Below are positions 31,441 through 51,375 of a DNA stretch of 64,000 bases, one piece after another (the first letter of the stretch is position 1; every line of letters starts with the position of its first letter). The position numbers were made by a program, and so were the translations under genes. The stretch spans positions 6,262,001 through 6,326,000 of the forward strand of contig NC_090964.1 in assembly GCF_040807025.1 (NCBI RefSeq). The letters are read 5' to 3'. This DNA is from Struthio camelus. Its lineage: Eukaryota; Chordata; Aves; Struthioniformes; Struthionidae. The notes beneath the pieces were generated by a model. It made no database searches and was not told the origin of the DNA. It was given only the letters and a program-made list of their open reading frames with translations.

Positions 31441-32690
31441 CTGGGCCACTTGTTGCCTGTTTTCCCCCCCGTCCCCTCGGCACGAGCTTGGAGCTGGAGC
31501 CGGCTCTCCGCGGGCCGGCGAGGGGCCAGGGCGGACTCACCCCCGGAGCACGAGGGACAGGCTCCCTCATCCGTCCCCGGCCTGTCATCCACGGCACGTG
31601 GGGAGGCTGGAAGCTGGAGGCTCTCCGTCTCCTCTTGGCCATCAGCCGTTTCCAAGTGGCCTCAGGACCCCATTACCCTGTTTGAGACCTTGGGGCTGCC
31701 CAGCCCAGCTGCACGCTGCCCTTGGACAGGGCTTGGAGACCCCCAACTAGGAAAGATCCTCCATGGATGGTGCCTCTGGAGAGCAGAAGAGCTGCTGCTT
31801 GCTCTGTGGTTAGCACAGAGAATGGACACGCTCACTACACGCGTGGATGAGGATGTTTCAGTGCTTGCCAGGCAGCCCTCTGTCTCCTCTGCTCTGGCTG
31901 CTCCCTCAAACTCCCGGGAGGAGAAAGGGGCCAGAGGACAAGTCTCCCATCCCAGCTCCGTGTTTTTGCAGATGCTGTGGGTTTCGGGTTTGCCAATGGT
32001 CCTGCACCCCACACACCCAGTCGTGCGGGGGCGAAGGCTGCCGTGGGGCAGTGAGAGGCAGTAGGATCTGTGGCGAGGTTCGCTCTAGCGAGAACCCGGA
32101 GCGGGGACGGGCTCGAGGGTCCTGCACCTAGGGTTGCATTTTGCAACCTGCTCCCATGTCTGCCCCCTGCCCCAGACCTCGCTCCCCCGTATCCTTTAAT
32201 CACTCCTTGCTCCCGATCCTTCCCGGGGGCATTGCTAGGGAACGGGAAAGGGGTTTTATTCATTTTATTTTGGGGGGTTGCTTAAAAACACCCCCAAAAC
32301 TCCTAACACAGCGTTGCTTGATGGTCTGGGGTTGTATCTGGGGCAGGGCGCTTTGGCCCGGCTTCACCCCCAAGGAGCGAGGTGGGCGTTTTGGGTGTCA
32401 CCCCAGGGACACCCCTGTGGCCACGTCCCTCGAGCGGGGGCGGATGCTGGATCACTGCCCCTGGCCTGGCGCGCGGGCAGAGCCCGCTTCGGGGGTCTCT
32501 CCAGGGCCTTTTCTGGGACCAGTATTTCCCCGCGGTGCTGTCCACCGCCCGCCCTTGCGCCGCCCTGCGATTTATCCTCCTCCGCGTCTCATTTGAGCGT
32601 CAAACGGTTCATCTCAAAAAAAAAACGGTCTTTTTTTTACAAAAAACCCTTTCCCCTCTTTGATTTCTAATAAAGCCATCAGTTTTGTAA
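31441..32690 (+). other. ASAP3: ASAP3 3' UTR
   Basis: About 1.2 kb runs from the stop to the poly(A) signal at 32669. It becomes T- and A-rich near the end, with runs of A and T at 32616-32646. No further open reading frame is credible. Confidence 0.75.
32669..32674 (+). terminator. ASAP3: ASAP3 poly(A) signal
   Basis: A canonical AATAAA is followed within about 30 nt by a strong G/T-rich element (GGGTGCGTGTGTGC). It lies only about 0.58 kb before the TATA-like box of TCEA3, so the two genes are tightly spaced head to tail. Confidence 0.85.
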
Positions 32691-33205
32691 GTGCCTGGGT
32701 GCGTGTGTGCAGGATGCGGCCCCTTCCCCGGGACCGGCCGTCCCCATCCCATCCCGGCGGCCGCGGGAAGCGGTCCCCAGCGGGGCCGCGGAGCTCTCGG
32801 AGGAGGCCGGGCGCGGAGGGAGCCGCGGGCTCGGTGCAGCCGCTCGCAGTTTTTTTTCCCATCGGAGGAGAAAGGCTGGTTTTACCCGGGCGGGTTGGGG
32901 CTGACGGGGACGGACCGACCCGCGCGTGGCAATAACCCGCCCGGGGCAGCGCCTTCCCCCTTCCCTCGGCCGGCAGGCGCTCGGCTCCGGGGCTGCCGGC
33001 CGGCACCCGCTTGTCTCGGTGACCCCCCTTCCCCGGGGGTCGCGGCCGGCTCGGCACCGGCACGCCGCGCTCGGCCGGGCTGCGGCGCGGGGCGGCCCCC
33101 GGCTGCCGGCCCGCTGCATCCCGGCGGGTCGCCCGGCCGTGCGCCTCCCCCCGACCCCCCCCCCCCCGGCTCCCTGCAATCTTTGTCCTGCTCGGCAGCT
33201 CTCGG

Positions 33206-33527
33206 CTATTTTTAGCCCTCCCCCGTGCTATTTCGCCTGCCTGGCAGGAGTTTATAACTGGCCGGGCCAGCCACACCTCCTTTCTGCTTTCTCCGACTTG
33301 CTTTCCTTCTCTTTCTTTTCCTCTTTTTCTCCACTCGCCCCCCCTCCCCCGCCCCCCCCCCCCGTCCCGGCCTTCGTCCTTTCCAGCCAGGCCGCGGCTT
33401 CGCACCCGCGCCGCCGTGCCCTCCGCCACCCCGAGCCCCCCATGCCGGCGGCGCCCAGCGTGGCCTCGCGCCAGGGCCGCCGCGGTTGTTTTCGCTCGCG
33501 CCGCCTCGGCCGCCGCGAGCTGCCAGC
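33206..33527 (+). promoter_or_regulatory. TCEA3: TCEA3 promoter and 5' UTR (MEF2 site and TATA-like box)
   Basis: CTATTTTTAG (33206-33215) is a perfect MEF2 consensus. Thirty-five bases downstream, TTTATAAC (33251-33258) is a TATA-like box followed by a CACC element near 33271. Transcription would begin around 33280, giving a 5' UTR of roughly 250 nt that is C- and GC-rich. The surrounding sequence from 32700 is CpG-rich. MEF2 plus TATA is typical of striated-muscle promoters, and TCEA3 is known to be tissue-restricted, including heart and skeletal muscle. Confidence 0.65.
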
Positions 33528-42683
<9,156 letters not shown>

Positions 42684-43370
42684 TGGCGCTCGCCTTCCTG
42701 GGCGGCTGGAGACGCGACGACAGAGGGGACGCTGCCCCGGCCGTGCCTGGCATCCAGGGGGAGGGAGGGCGGCCGAGGTCTCTGCGCCGGGGTGGTGCCT
42801 CCCTGTTTTGTTGCATCGGGTTCCTGCGAATGTCCCGGGGATTTGGGTTGTGCCGCTTTGGGGGTTTGCTCAGCAAGACCGTACTGAGCCCTGGTGAGTT
42901 CAGGCTATTCCTGCCTGTCCATATCCGCCCTTCGCGTGGGGTGCGCTGGGAGCCGCTGGAAACGGGCATGTCCCCGCAAAGGGAGGCTGCTCTTGCCTGG
43001 GTTGCAGAGGGGATGGCTTGTGGGGGAGCCTGGACTTGAACGATTTTGGGGGCAGGAGAGACATTCCCCTGTGGAGCTGCGGCTGTGTTCACTGTCCGGG
43101 GGGGCTGGGGGTGGGAAAGGGCCAGGCTTTGCCCCCCAAATCCTCCTTTCCCCTCACCTAAATGCACACAGTGGGAGAGAGAGAAGGAGGTAGGGCGCTC
43201 GCAGTGGCATCCAGATGCTGGTGGGACACCACCGGTGTCCCTCCACTCTGTAACACATGGGCTGTCTGTCCTGGCTTGAGGGAACTGTGTCCCCAGGAAA
43301 GAGAAGGGATAGGGAGGGAGAATTGGGAAGAAAACCTCCAGCTAGAGCAATAAAGGTGTAAAACATCTCT
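42684..43370 (+). other. TCEA3: TCEA3 3' UTR
   Basis: About 0.67 kb runs from the stop codon to the AATAAA at 43349. No open frame here resembles a known protein. Confidence 0.75.
43349..43354 (+). terminator. TCEA3: TCEA3 poly(A) signal
   Basis: AATAAAGG is followed by a T-rich GCCTGTTTTCC about 25 nt downstream. It is the first good signal after the TCEA3 stop. Confidence 0.75.
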
Positions 43371-44744
43371 GCGGCACAGCCTGTTTTCCAACGGCGCGAT
43401 GGGGACCTGGGCTGGGTGGTCTTAGTAGAGCAACCAGGGCTCTTGCTGCTTGGGTGTCCTCTCCCGAGGCCCCACGTCCCTCAGCAGCAGCCCTGGGCTG
43501 CGGCCCAAAAAGCACCTTGCAAATCTGCCTCTGCCCGTGGCACAGAGCTCGGGGCTGGGAGACGGGCGCTTCGCCCTCCCTCTGGCTCTACTGGGAGGCT
43601 GGAAGCCCATCATGGCATTTACCAGGACCCCTGTCCAGCCAGGAATCAAGACACGGATGCTTCTAGCCTCAAGAGGACACAGGACAGAGGAGGGACTCGC
43701 TGGGGCCGAGGAACCCCCAACCCCACCAGGTGCCCCACGTCCTTGCCCCGCTCAGTCCAGACATCTCTCCAGCGCTGGTGCTGTCCTTCCTCTCTCCTTC
43801 CAGCCTGTTGGGATTTCTCCCTGCTCCCCCCTTGCTGTTGCCATTTATCTGACTTGGTTTATTGCCAGGAGCCTCAGACCTGGGCCAGGACCTGCTGGGG
43901 AGGATATGAACCCTCCTGGCTTGATCCGAAGCTTCCTGGCTTGAGTCTTGCCCATCCACCGAGAGCCTTCTGCCAGCTCCAGCACCCGTATCTCCTTGAA
44001 GCCATCAGCTCCCAGATCATATTTTAATTGTGCATGAAAAAATGCATCCGAAAGACCTTCTCTCAGGCATGACTAGCAAACAGGGTGGTTTACGACAGTC
44101 CCAGAGCAGCATTTTACCAGCCGGAGTCCCAGCGAACGCCCAGGGGCGGCTGTGATTTGTCGGTGACAGGGCAGAGCGCGGCTGGCGCTGAGCACCAAGG
44201 GGCATGAGCAGCCTCCTGGCTTGCTCCCTGCCTTTGCATCCCGAATCTGTGCTTGGCCTGGGATGACGGAGCCCTTTGAGCCCCCCCCTTTCTGTCCTGC
44301 CCGCGGCCCAGCGCTGTCGCCAGCCCAGGAGCATCCCGGCACCTGGCCTGGCCCTCACCGCCACCAAACTGCTCCGTCCGGAGGCAGCAAGATGTGACGG
44401 GGACGGAGGTAAGGGCGGCGTGACCTCGGCCAAGCAGCTTGCCCGGGCGCCGAGGACGGTGGTGCTATTTCTGCGCCTGCATTGGGGGTGTTGGAGGCTG
44501 ATGGACAAGAGCAGAAAAGGAGGGTGGAGCTGTTGTAGCTACAGTCGACTCACAGCTGTGTGGGTGTTGGGGCACAACCGGAGCCTTTTTTGTCTCCGTT
44601 TCGCTAATTTTTTAATCTTGGGCCAAGGCATAAACGTCACCTGGATTTGGGTGCTAACCCACACCTGCCGCTGGGAACTGCCCCAGGCTCTGAGGGTCCC
44701 GGCAGCCCAGGGAACGGTTGTCCATCCCACCCCTCTGGATATAC
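43371..44744. other. Intergenic region after TCEA3
   Basis: No exon, RNA gene or transposon is recognised. The open frames are not conserved. Confidence 0.5.
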
Positions 44745-44890
44745 CCCTCGGGCTTCTGTGCTCATTATCATGCCAAAGTCATTAATTAGTAAGCCTCTAG
44801 GGTAATTATTTACACTTGCAAAACACATGTGGCTGCAATTAAGGGATATAGTGGATTGTGGTAAATGAATAAAACTTCAGCATGACTGTG
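44745..44890. promoter_or_regulatory. AT-rich candidate conserved non-coding element A
   Basis: This is an AT-rich island in GC-rich surroundings. It holds TAATTA (44783-44788), TAATTATTTAC (homeodomain core overlapping a FOX site TATTTAC) near 44803-44813, and a CACATGTG E-box near 44823. An AATAAA at 44868 has no gene upstream to serve. Confidence 0.35.
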
Positions 44891-47800
44891 TGCAGCAAAA
44901 GGGGAGTGAGGAGCTTATCCATCCAGGCAGCCAGAGCCCCCCGGAGAGCGGCTTGGGTAGGATAAGATTGAAAGGGGGGATTCTGTTTCTTGCAGAGCAG
45001 GTTTTATATACCCCTGCAAAAGCTTTAAAGCCAGGATTCACGTTGCAATGGTGGTTACCATGGGTTCAATGTGCTGTTTGCTCCTAGCTGTCCTGCTGCC
45101 CCAGTCCCTGCTCTCCTGGGAGCAATCCCTGCAGCAAGGAGCTTCCCTTCGTGCTGGCTCTGGTGCTGTGCCTCTTGCTGCTTTAGCTCTGGGAATCGCC
45201 TCAACTTCCCTGGCCACAGCTCGGGATTCATCGACCTGAACCCAGTGGTGCAAAAGCACCTGATGCCCAAATTTGCAACTGAGGAGAGACTGGGCTGAGC
45301 AACGCCAGGAGGGTGCCTGGCCCTGAACGACTTTGCAGTGAGCAAGCAGAACCCAGGTGCCTGGATGGGTCCGTGTGTCCTGGTAGTACAGCAGGATGAG
45401 AACGCAGGGCCTGGCCCGAGGAGCCCTGAGGTGGCCGGCGGCCTCCCAATGGGGGCGAAGCCCTGGGAGCTATTGCCTCCCAGAGCCTGGAGGAGGGGAC
45501 CTGGTGAAGGATTTATTGCAACGGCTTTGCTTGAAATTCCAGTGCAGGGAGGGGGAGAATCACAACCCAGGCCATAAATAAATGCGTGCTACAGCTGCTG
45601 GGCTCCAGAGGAGCCCTGTGGCTTGCAAACAGAAGGGGAGACAGCTGAGGGCCAGGAGGGAGCAGCTGTGGGGAGGAAAGCTGAGAGCGGAGGCGAATTG
45701 CAGCCGGAGGGCAGATTTCACCTACCTTGAGCAGAGCGGAGAGCTGGGCACTGCCCGCTCGTCCCTCTCCAGCTATCCAAGCGTCTCCCGAGTGAAGGAG
45801 GGTTTTCCCACTGCCTGAACGGTACCCAGGGCTCCGGCTCCCTGCGTAACAGCGCACTGGGCCGTGGTACGTGGGCATCACTGGGGCTGGGGGCAATGAG
45901 GGTATCCCTGGCATCCGGCTGTTTCCAGTGGTTGAGATGGGCCCTCTTCCCAAAAGCAAGCTTTCCCCCTTGCTCTCTGCAAGCTGGGTGCAGAGACCCC
46001 CCCCCCCCACACACACACATCCTGCTGCATGGGCCTGGCAGTAGTAGGCCCAGCAGGAGCAGGGGACGGTCCCCAAACCAGGGTGCCTTGTGGCTGGTGG
46101 AATGGGTGGTGGCATTCAGGATGTGGCTGCCTTCACGCGGGCTGAACCGCACATGGGGAATCCCGAAACACCAGGCTCTTTCCGCTCCCCGCGCTGCGGC
46201 TTTGCAGAGCGAGCCCACGAGCAACGTTTCCCAGGGGTTTCCCCTCTCGGCTGGCCATAGGTGTCAGACTCCTATTCCTCCCCGAATCCCTCAACCTGGT
46301 AAGGAATAAGCGCAGGAGAGAAAGCCGGCAATGGCTTTCCTTGGCTGCAGAGGCCGCGATGTTGGCTCGCGAGAAGCACATCTGTGCTGCAGCACAGGGG
46401 AGCGTGGAGAGCCTGGAGTGCGGCTATGCCGTGCGTAGGCAACCTGCAAACTGCAATGCAATACTGCGGTGAAACCTAGCCGATTTTGGATAGCAAAGGC
46501 GCTGGGCGGGGGGGGAGGGGGTGGCCAATGCTCAGGCCTGTGCTGCAGCCGTGCTGCATCCCCTCCGGGCTGCACTTTGCAGCCTGCCTGTGTTTCCTTG
46601 CAGATGGGCCGTGGAGCCGGCATCGTGGGCCAGGGTGCGGCGGGCAGCGGGATGCAAAGTGCCACAGAGCGCTGGGATCTCTTGCTATGGGATGCTGAAC
46701 GTTAACGTGGGTGAAGGGGAGACGGGGCAGTCATGAAAGTAAGACCGCCCTGAGGGCTAAAGGAAGCACTTCTGGCTGCGGAGGTATCGTCCACAAGTAG
46801 CTGCAGGCTGGGAGCAGGTCTGTTGTCAGGGGGGCAAGCCAATGCAAAGGGAATAGAGACCACGTGGCTCACGCAGCATCGTGTCGCCGGGTTCAACCGC
46901 GGCGGCGAGCCTCGGCGCACCCCAGATGCCCCACAGCCTCCCCGTCCTCCCTCCCCATCTCGCTGGCACTGCGCGGCTTTGCCACGGCGCTGCCCTTCTC
47001 CCTCGCAATTTTTTTCCAGCCTTGACCAAAAAAAAAAAAAAAGATGCTCTTTGTTCAGTGGTTTCCATGGCAACCTCTTCACCCCCTCCCCAGCTTGCCG
47101 CCTCGCTAACCCCTGTGGCCCCGGGGGCTGGCGGGGCTGTGGGTCCCTCTCTGCAGGGCCACAGCGGGGAGCAGCAGCAGTTCGGCCCCCCCCACCCCAT
47201 TCCCATCCACGACCTGCTGGGCAGGCTGGTTTTGGGGGGTCTCGGCTTGCAGAGCACTGGGGCTTCCTGGGAACGGGGACGGAGGGGCTGGCGGGGAATC
47301 GCGTGGCTCTGCACATCCCAGCTACCCGGGCTGTGCTGAAACGAAGGAGATTGCTTGGGAAAAGCATGCTGTCCTGTCCCTGTCCACGGAGAGGGCTTCC
47401 CATGGCCTCCGGGGCCGGCAAAGCTTGTGCTTCCACCCGCAGGCAGCTGCTTCCGGCTTGGGAATACGTTTCCAGCTCTTTGGCAGGACTGGGCAGATTG
47501 ACCCCCCCGCCGCCGGCCAGGGAGCTGCCCCGTTTCTCATGCCGAGGTGCTCGCTCTGCAAGCTGAGAAGTCAATATGTCGTTATACACCGGGGCACAAG
47601 AGCTGTCGCCCTCGCCAGATCTCTAACGCGCCATGCAGTCTTTATCCGCCCGACAGGCGCAGGCTCTTGGTCCGAACGGCTTTGCCGTCGGCAGCTGCTG
47701 GGATTCGGCTCTCCTGGGAAAACCCGCAGCGGCGCCGCTGATGCACGGCCACGTCCCTCCCCAAATTTGCATCGGTGCCAAGACGGATCGCGTGGCCGCA

Positions 47801-48155
47801 GCAGCTGCTCCGACGCGGCGACGTTTCTCTCCCGGTGTTACGGGACCCCATGCGCCCGTGCGGGCCGGGTGTGATGCCAACGTTGCCGAGATGAGGCCGG
47901 GGAATGATGGAGAGGGGTTTATCGCCACTGCCGGCCACGCGCTGGGACCGGTGTCCGTCCGCAGAGAGCAGGGCAACATCCACGGCCGGAGCCGGCTCCC
48001 GCAGGCAGAGCCCAGCCGGGGGCTGCAGCTGCCCCAGGAAGCCCCCAAAAGCGCCTTGCGCTGGACGGAGACAGACACTGGCTCTCCGCGGTGCGGTGAC
48101 ATGCTCAGAATAGCTCTGTGACGCACCAGGACACAATTGCAGTAGATGTTAAAAA

Positions 48156-48173
48156 ACAAACAAACAAACAAAC
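48156..48173. repeat. (AAAC)n microsatellite
   Basis: About four perfect AAAC units preceded by an A-run. Confidence 0.85.
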
Positions 48174-49090
48174 GCTGGCTCTTTGCGGAGGGGGGCTAAT
48201 ACAAGCCGCGGTTTAACGTTCGGATGGCAAATCGCAAGTGGGCTCCTCCGTCCGACGCACACAGCGGGAGAAAGAAACGCAGATGTCTGCTGAGCAGGGA
48301 ATGATAAAAGTGACTGCTGAAATCTGAACGGGGCTGGTGGACGCCCCCAAAGCCGAGCGGCTTCGGCTCCGACCGCGGACTTGCAGTGAGCGCCTGAACC
48401 GAAGCCGTGGTGAGCAGGGCAGGCCAAAGCTGCAGCTGCCCTTGAGAGTGCTGCAGCCGAGGTTGCAGCTCAGTGGCTCAGCTCCATAAAAGCCCTAAAT
48501 TTTTTTTTAAGAGGAGGACAAGGAAGGAGCGGGCATCCAGGGCCCCGCTCGGGCACGACGCCAGGACCCGGTTCCCCTTTGCCAGTGGGTTATGGCAGAG
48601 CAATCGGACCATGCCCGCTAGCCCAGAACATCTGAGCATCTCCTTCCAGCCATAGCTCAGCCCCAGCCTGCTGATGGGCTTTTTTTTTTTTTCCTTTCTT
48701 TCTTTTGTCTCAATTAACTCCAAAAGCTCCGGTTTCCCTCAGCACAAGCCCACAGCGAGGCACCCGCCGCCTCCGCTCTGCCCACTCGTCTGGGGACCCC
48801 GGGGCCCAGCAGCGTGCAGGCTTTGACCTCCGTGGGGCTGGAGTCGGGGAGGGGGGATCGCGGGCGGACCGCCCCGGCTGGTCGCAGACGCTCCCTGGGC
48901 ACCGAGCAAGACACGAGCATCGCCGAAGCAGGAAACGTTTGCTGAGCCTCCCAGACTCCCCTCCAGCTCCGGGCTGAGATGCAAGATGAACAATTTCCTT
49001 TCTCCTCTATTGTTCTGCACTGATTTTTTGTGACCCAGCTGCTGCATAGCAGCGCCGAAAACAATATAATGATTATCCAAACCAGACCCA

Positions 49091-49106
49091 CCCCCCCCCC
49101 CCCCCC
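49091..49106. repeat. Poly(C) tract
   Basis: Sixteen consecutive C residues, preceded by CCCA. Confidence 0.9.
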
Positions 49107-51284
49107 GAGGCTGAATGGCTCCGTATATCTCATTGATTAGCGCTGCCGCAGCTTTGGGAAGCCAATTCTGCTGGTTCTGGGAAGGCAAAGCTCCCCTGAC
49201 TTCCAAACACCTGCACAGTATTCCCCCCCCCCCATTTTCCTACTCAGTGAAGCATTGGGGGAAAGAGGGAGCCACGTGGCCGCTATAGCAAGCAACGGCG
49301 AAGCAGAGCAAACCCATGTCTAGCCATATCGGGTGCTGGAAACCGGTCCGGCTCCCCGGCAGCTTTGCGAGAGCATAAGTAAAGTTCAGGATTGACAAAT
49401 GCTTCGAGGCCGCCAAAGGGCTCCGACTGCCTCGCATCGCCGCCGGCGCTCAGCCGACCTCCGTCGTGGCGGCGCAGAGACAGACCCCGCGCTTCCAACC
49501 CGGCGCCCGGGGCCGAGCAGCCCAAGCGCATGAAGCAAAAACACTGATTTGGACTGACTGGGCATTTACTTTTTTTTTTTTCCCCAGCAAAGCAGGTCAA
49601 AAATCAATTTGTCACCTGCAACCTTTCTGAGCAGACGGAAACAGCTCCTTGGGTCAGCGGGGCGCAATCCCGCGGTGCTCCAAGAGCAGCCCTTCCCTCC
49701 AAGCCTTTGCGTGATGAGTCAGATCAGCCCAAACATTTGGTTTTAGGACAAAACGTGTTGCATGGAAAAGTACAAAATACATGTTTTTTCAAAAGAAAAT
49801 TTGGGGCCCTGATATTTGCTGGCCAAAGAGGTCTGCCGAGCCTGTGCAGCACTTCAGTCTCAGCCTGCCTGAAATCACAGCGTTTGGCAGTGATTTCTTC
49901 TTTCTGCCTCAGCTAAACAGACAGAGGAGGAGGAATGGAGCAAAGATCCCCCCTCCAAAAAAACCACAGTCTCTCTGGAGACGAGCGAGGCTGCGTCCAT
50001 CCGGAGCCATGCACGTCCTTCCCTCTCGGCGCCTGGAAGGAAACGGCAGCGATGGAAATCGCTCATGTGCAGCTCGCCGCAGCATTCGTCGTCCCTCCGA
50101 CGCGGCTGTTTGTCCTGCAGACGCTGGGCTAATTGCCAGAGAAATCCCAGAATTGGAAGGAAAAAACAAAAAAAAAAGCCCCCCTGATGTTAGAGGACCC
50201 CTGCTCCGGGGAGCAAACCCTGCTCGTTTGCAAGACGAGGGCCGTTGGCTGCCCCGTTGCCCGGCTCCTCCAGGCCTGGACCATCTCCCCGACCGGCGGT
50301 GGGGTTGGCTGAACGGGATCTCAGCCCTTCGGGGCGGCCAACAAGCCTCAGTTTCCCCCAGCCGTGTTTATACTGAGCCCTGCGCTTCCCACAACTGTCA
50401 AAGAACCTAATTATAAGGGGGAAAAATACCATGCTGGCTTTTTCGCCTGACACTTGTTTTTTCTCCCTGCCAGGAGCTCTCAGGCACTTGGCAATTATGA
50501 GCAGCAGATTAATCTTCAGTGATATAATGAAGTGGCGGGCAGCAGGGTAGCACGGGCTCCCAAGTGAGGCCACGGGCTCCTCGCAGGGGCCGTTTGCTGC
50601 GTCAATATGTGAGATTCAAGCCAGGCCAGCCTTGGCGCAGGTGAAGCAAAGATGCCCAGGGCAGGAGCGGGTGCCGATGGGCAGCAGCCTGGCCACAGCT
50701 CTGCCGAGAGGCACAGAGAGGCTGCCGGTGGGAGAGAGTTTTGGGAGCAAAACCTGCTCTTCAAGGCTCATCCCCATGCCCTGCTCCTGCATCCCAGCCC
50801 TGTCCTTCATCTTCTTCCCCGCTGCATGGACCAGGTGGGGTTTGCCCTGCAGAAATGATCTTTGCACTTTTTCTGAGCGGGATTTGCTGCCTGCAATGCC
50901 CCCAGAGCATCTTTCCGCTTGCTTTTAAGCAGCCTGGTGTGCCCTGTCCATGCATAGGCCCTGCCAACAATTTCCTTCCCCTGCTCCTGGAACAAACCGT
51001 GCTGCGGGCTTGCCAGACAGGCACAGATTTGAGGTTGTGCCCAGTGCTTCTGCTTTGCCCCGGCCACGTCTGTGCCCCCTTTCCACAAGGTCCCTGCTAA
51101 CCTGTAAGCATCTGGCGCAGAAAGTCACATTTTTGCAACAAGCTGCGTCGTCTTCCAAAGTGCAAATATAAATAGCTCAGCCTCTAACGCAGTCATTACC
51201 CAGGAGCTGTGCCACCACCGCCAGCCCCTCGTAGCGAACCCATTACCCACGGCAGCCAATTTACTCCCAAGTCTGGCAGGGTCA

Positions 51285-51375
51285 GCAATCATCAGGGATG
51301 CAAATGCTAATTAATTGCACTCTGCAAAGCAGCCCGCTCATGCGCGGTGTGCAATTAGTGAGTTAACTTCAGCCT
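51285..51375. promoter_or_regulatory. AT-rich candidate conserved element B (octamer and homeodomain sites)
   Basis: A perfect octamer ATGCAAAT (51298-51305) is followed two bases later by TAATTAATTGCA (51308-51319), then by GCAATTAG and GTTAAC near 51351-51367. The density of POU and homeodomain-type sites in under 100 bp is unusual for this GC-rich region. Confidence 0.4.

Larger units (their letters stand above)
44891..51284. other. Intergenic region, no gene seen
   Basis: No coding exon is supported. Minor features are a C-run running into a short CA repeat near 45997-46019, an A-run near 47027, an (AAAC)n microsatellite at 48156-48173, a C16 run at 49091-49106, and AT-rich patches around 49060, 49130 and 50400-50530. 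Confidence 0.5.

Noticed and set aside
44868-44873. AATAAA as evidence for a gene after TCEA3
   Set aside because: No exon or open frame with similarity lies upstream, and the motif falls inside an AT-rich island where it is expected by chance.
45071-45298. 75-codon open frame with a plausible-looking C-terminal half
   Set aside because: No recognised domain. The surrounding sequence partly resembles a degraded SINE instead.
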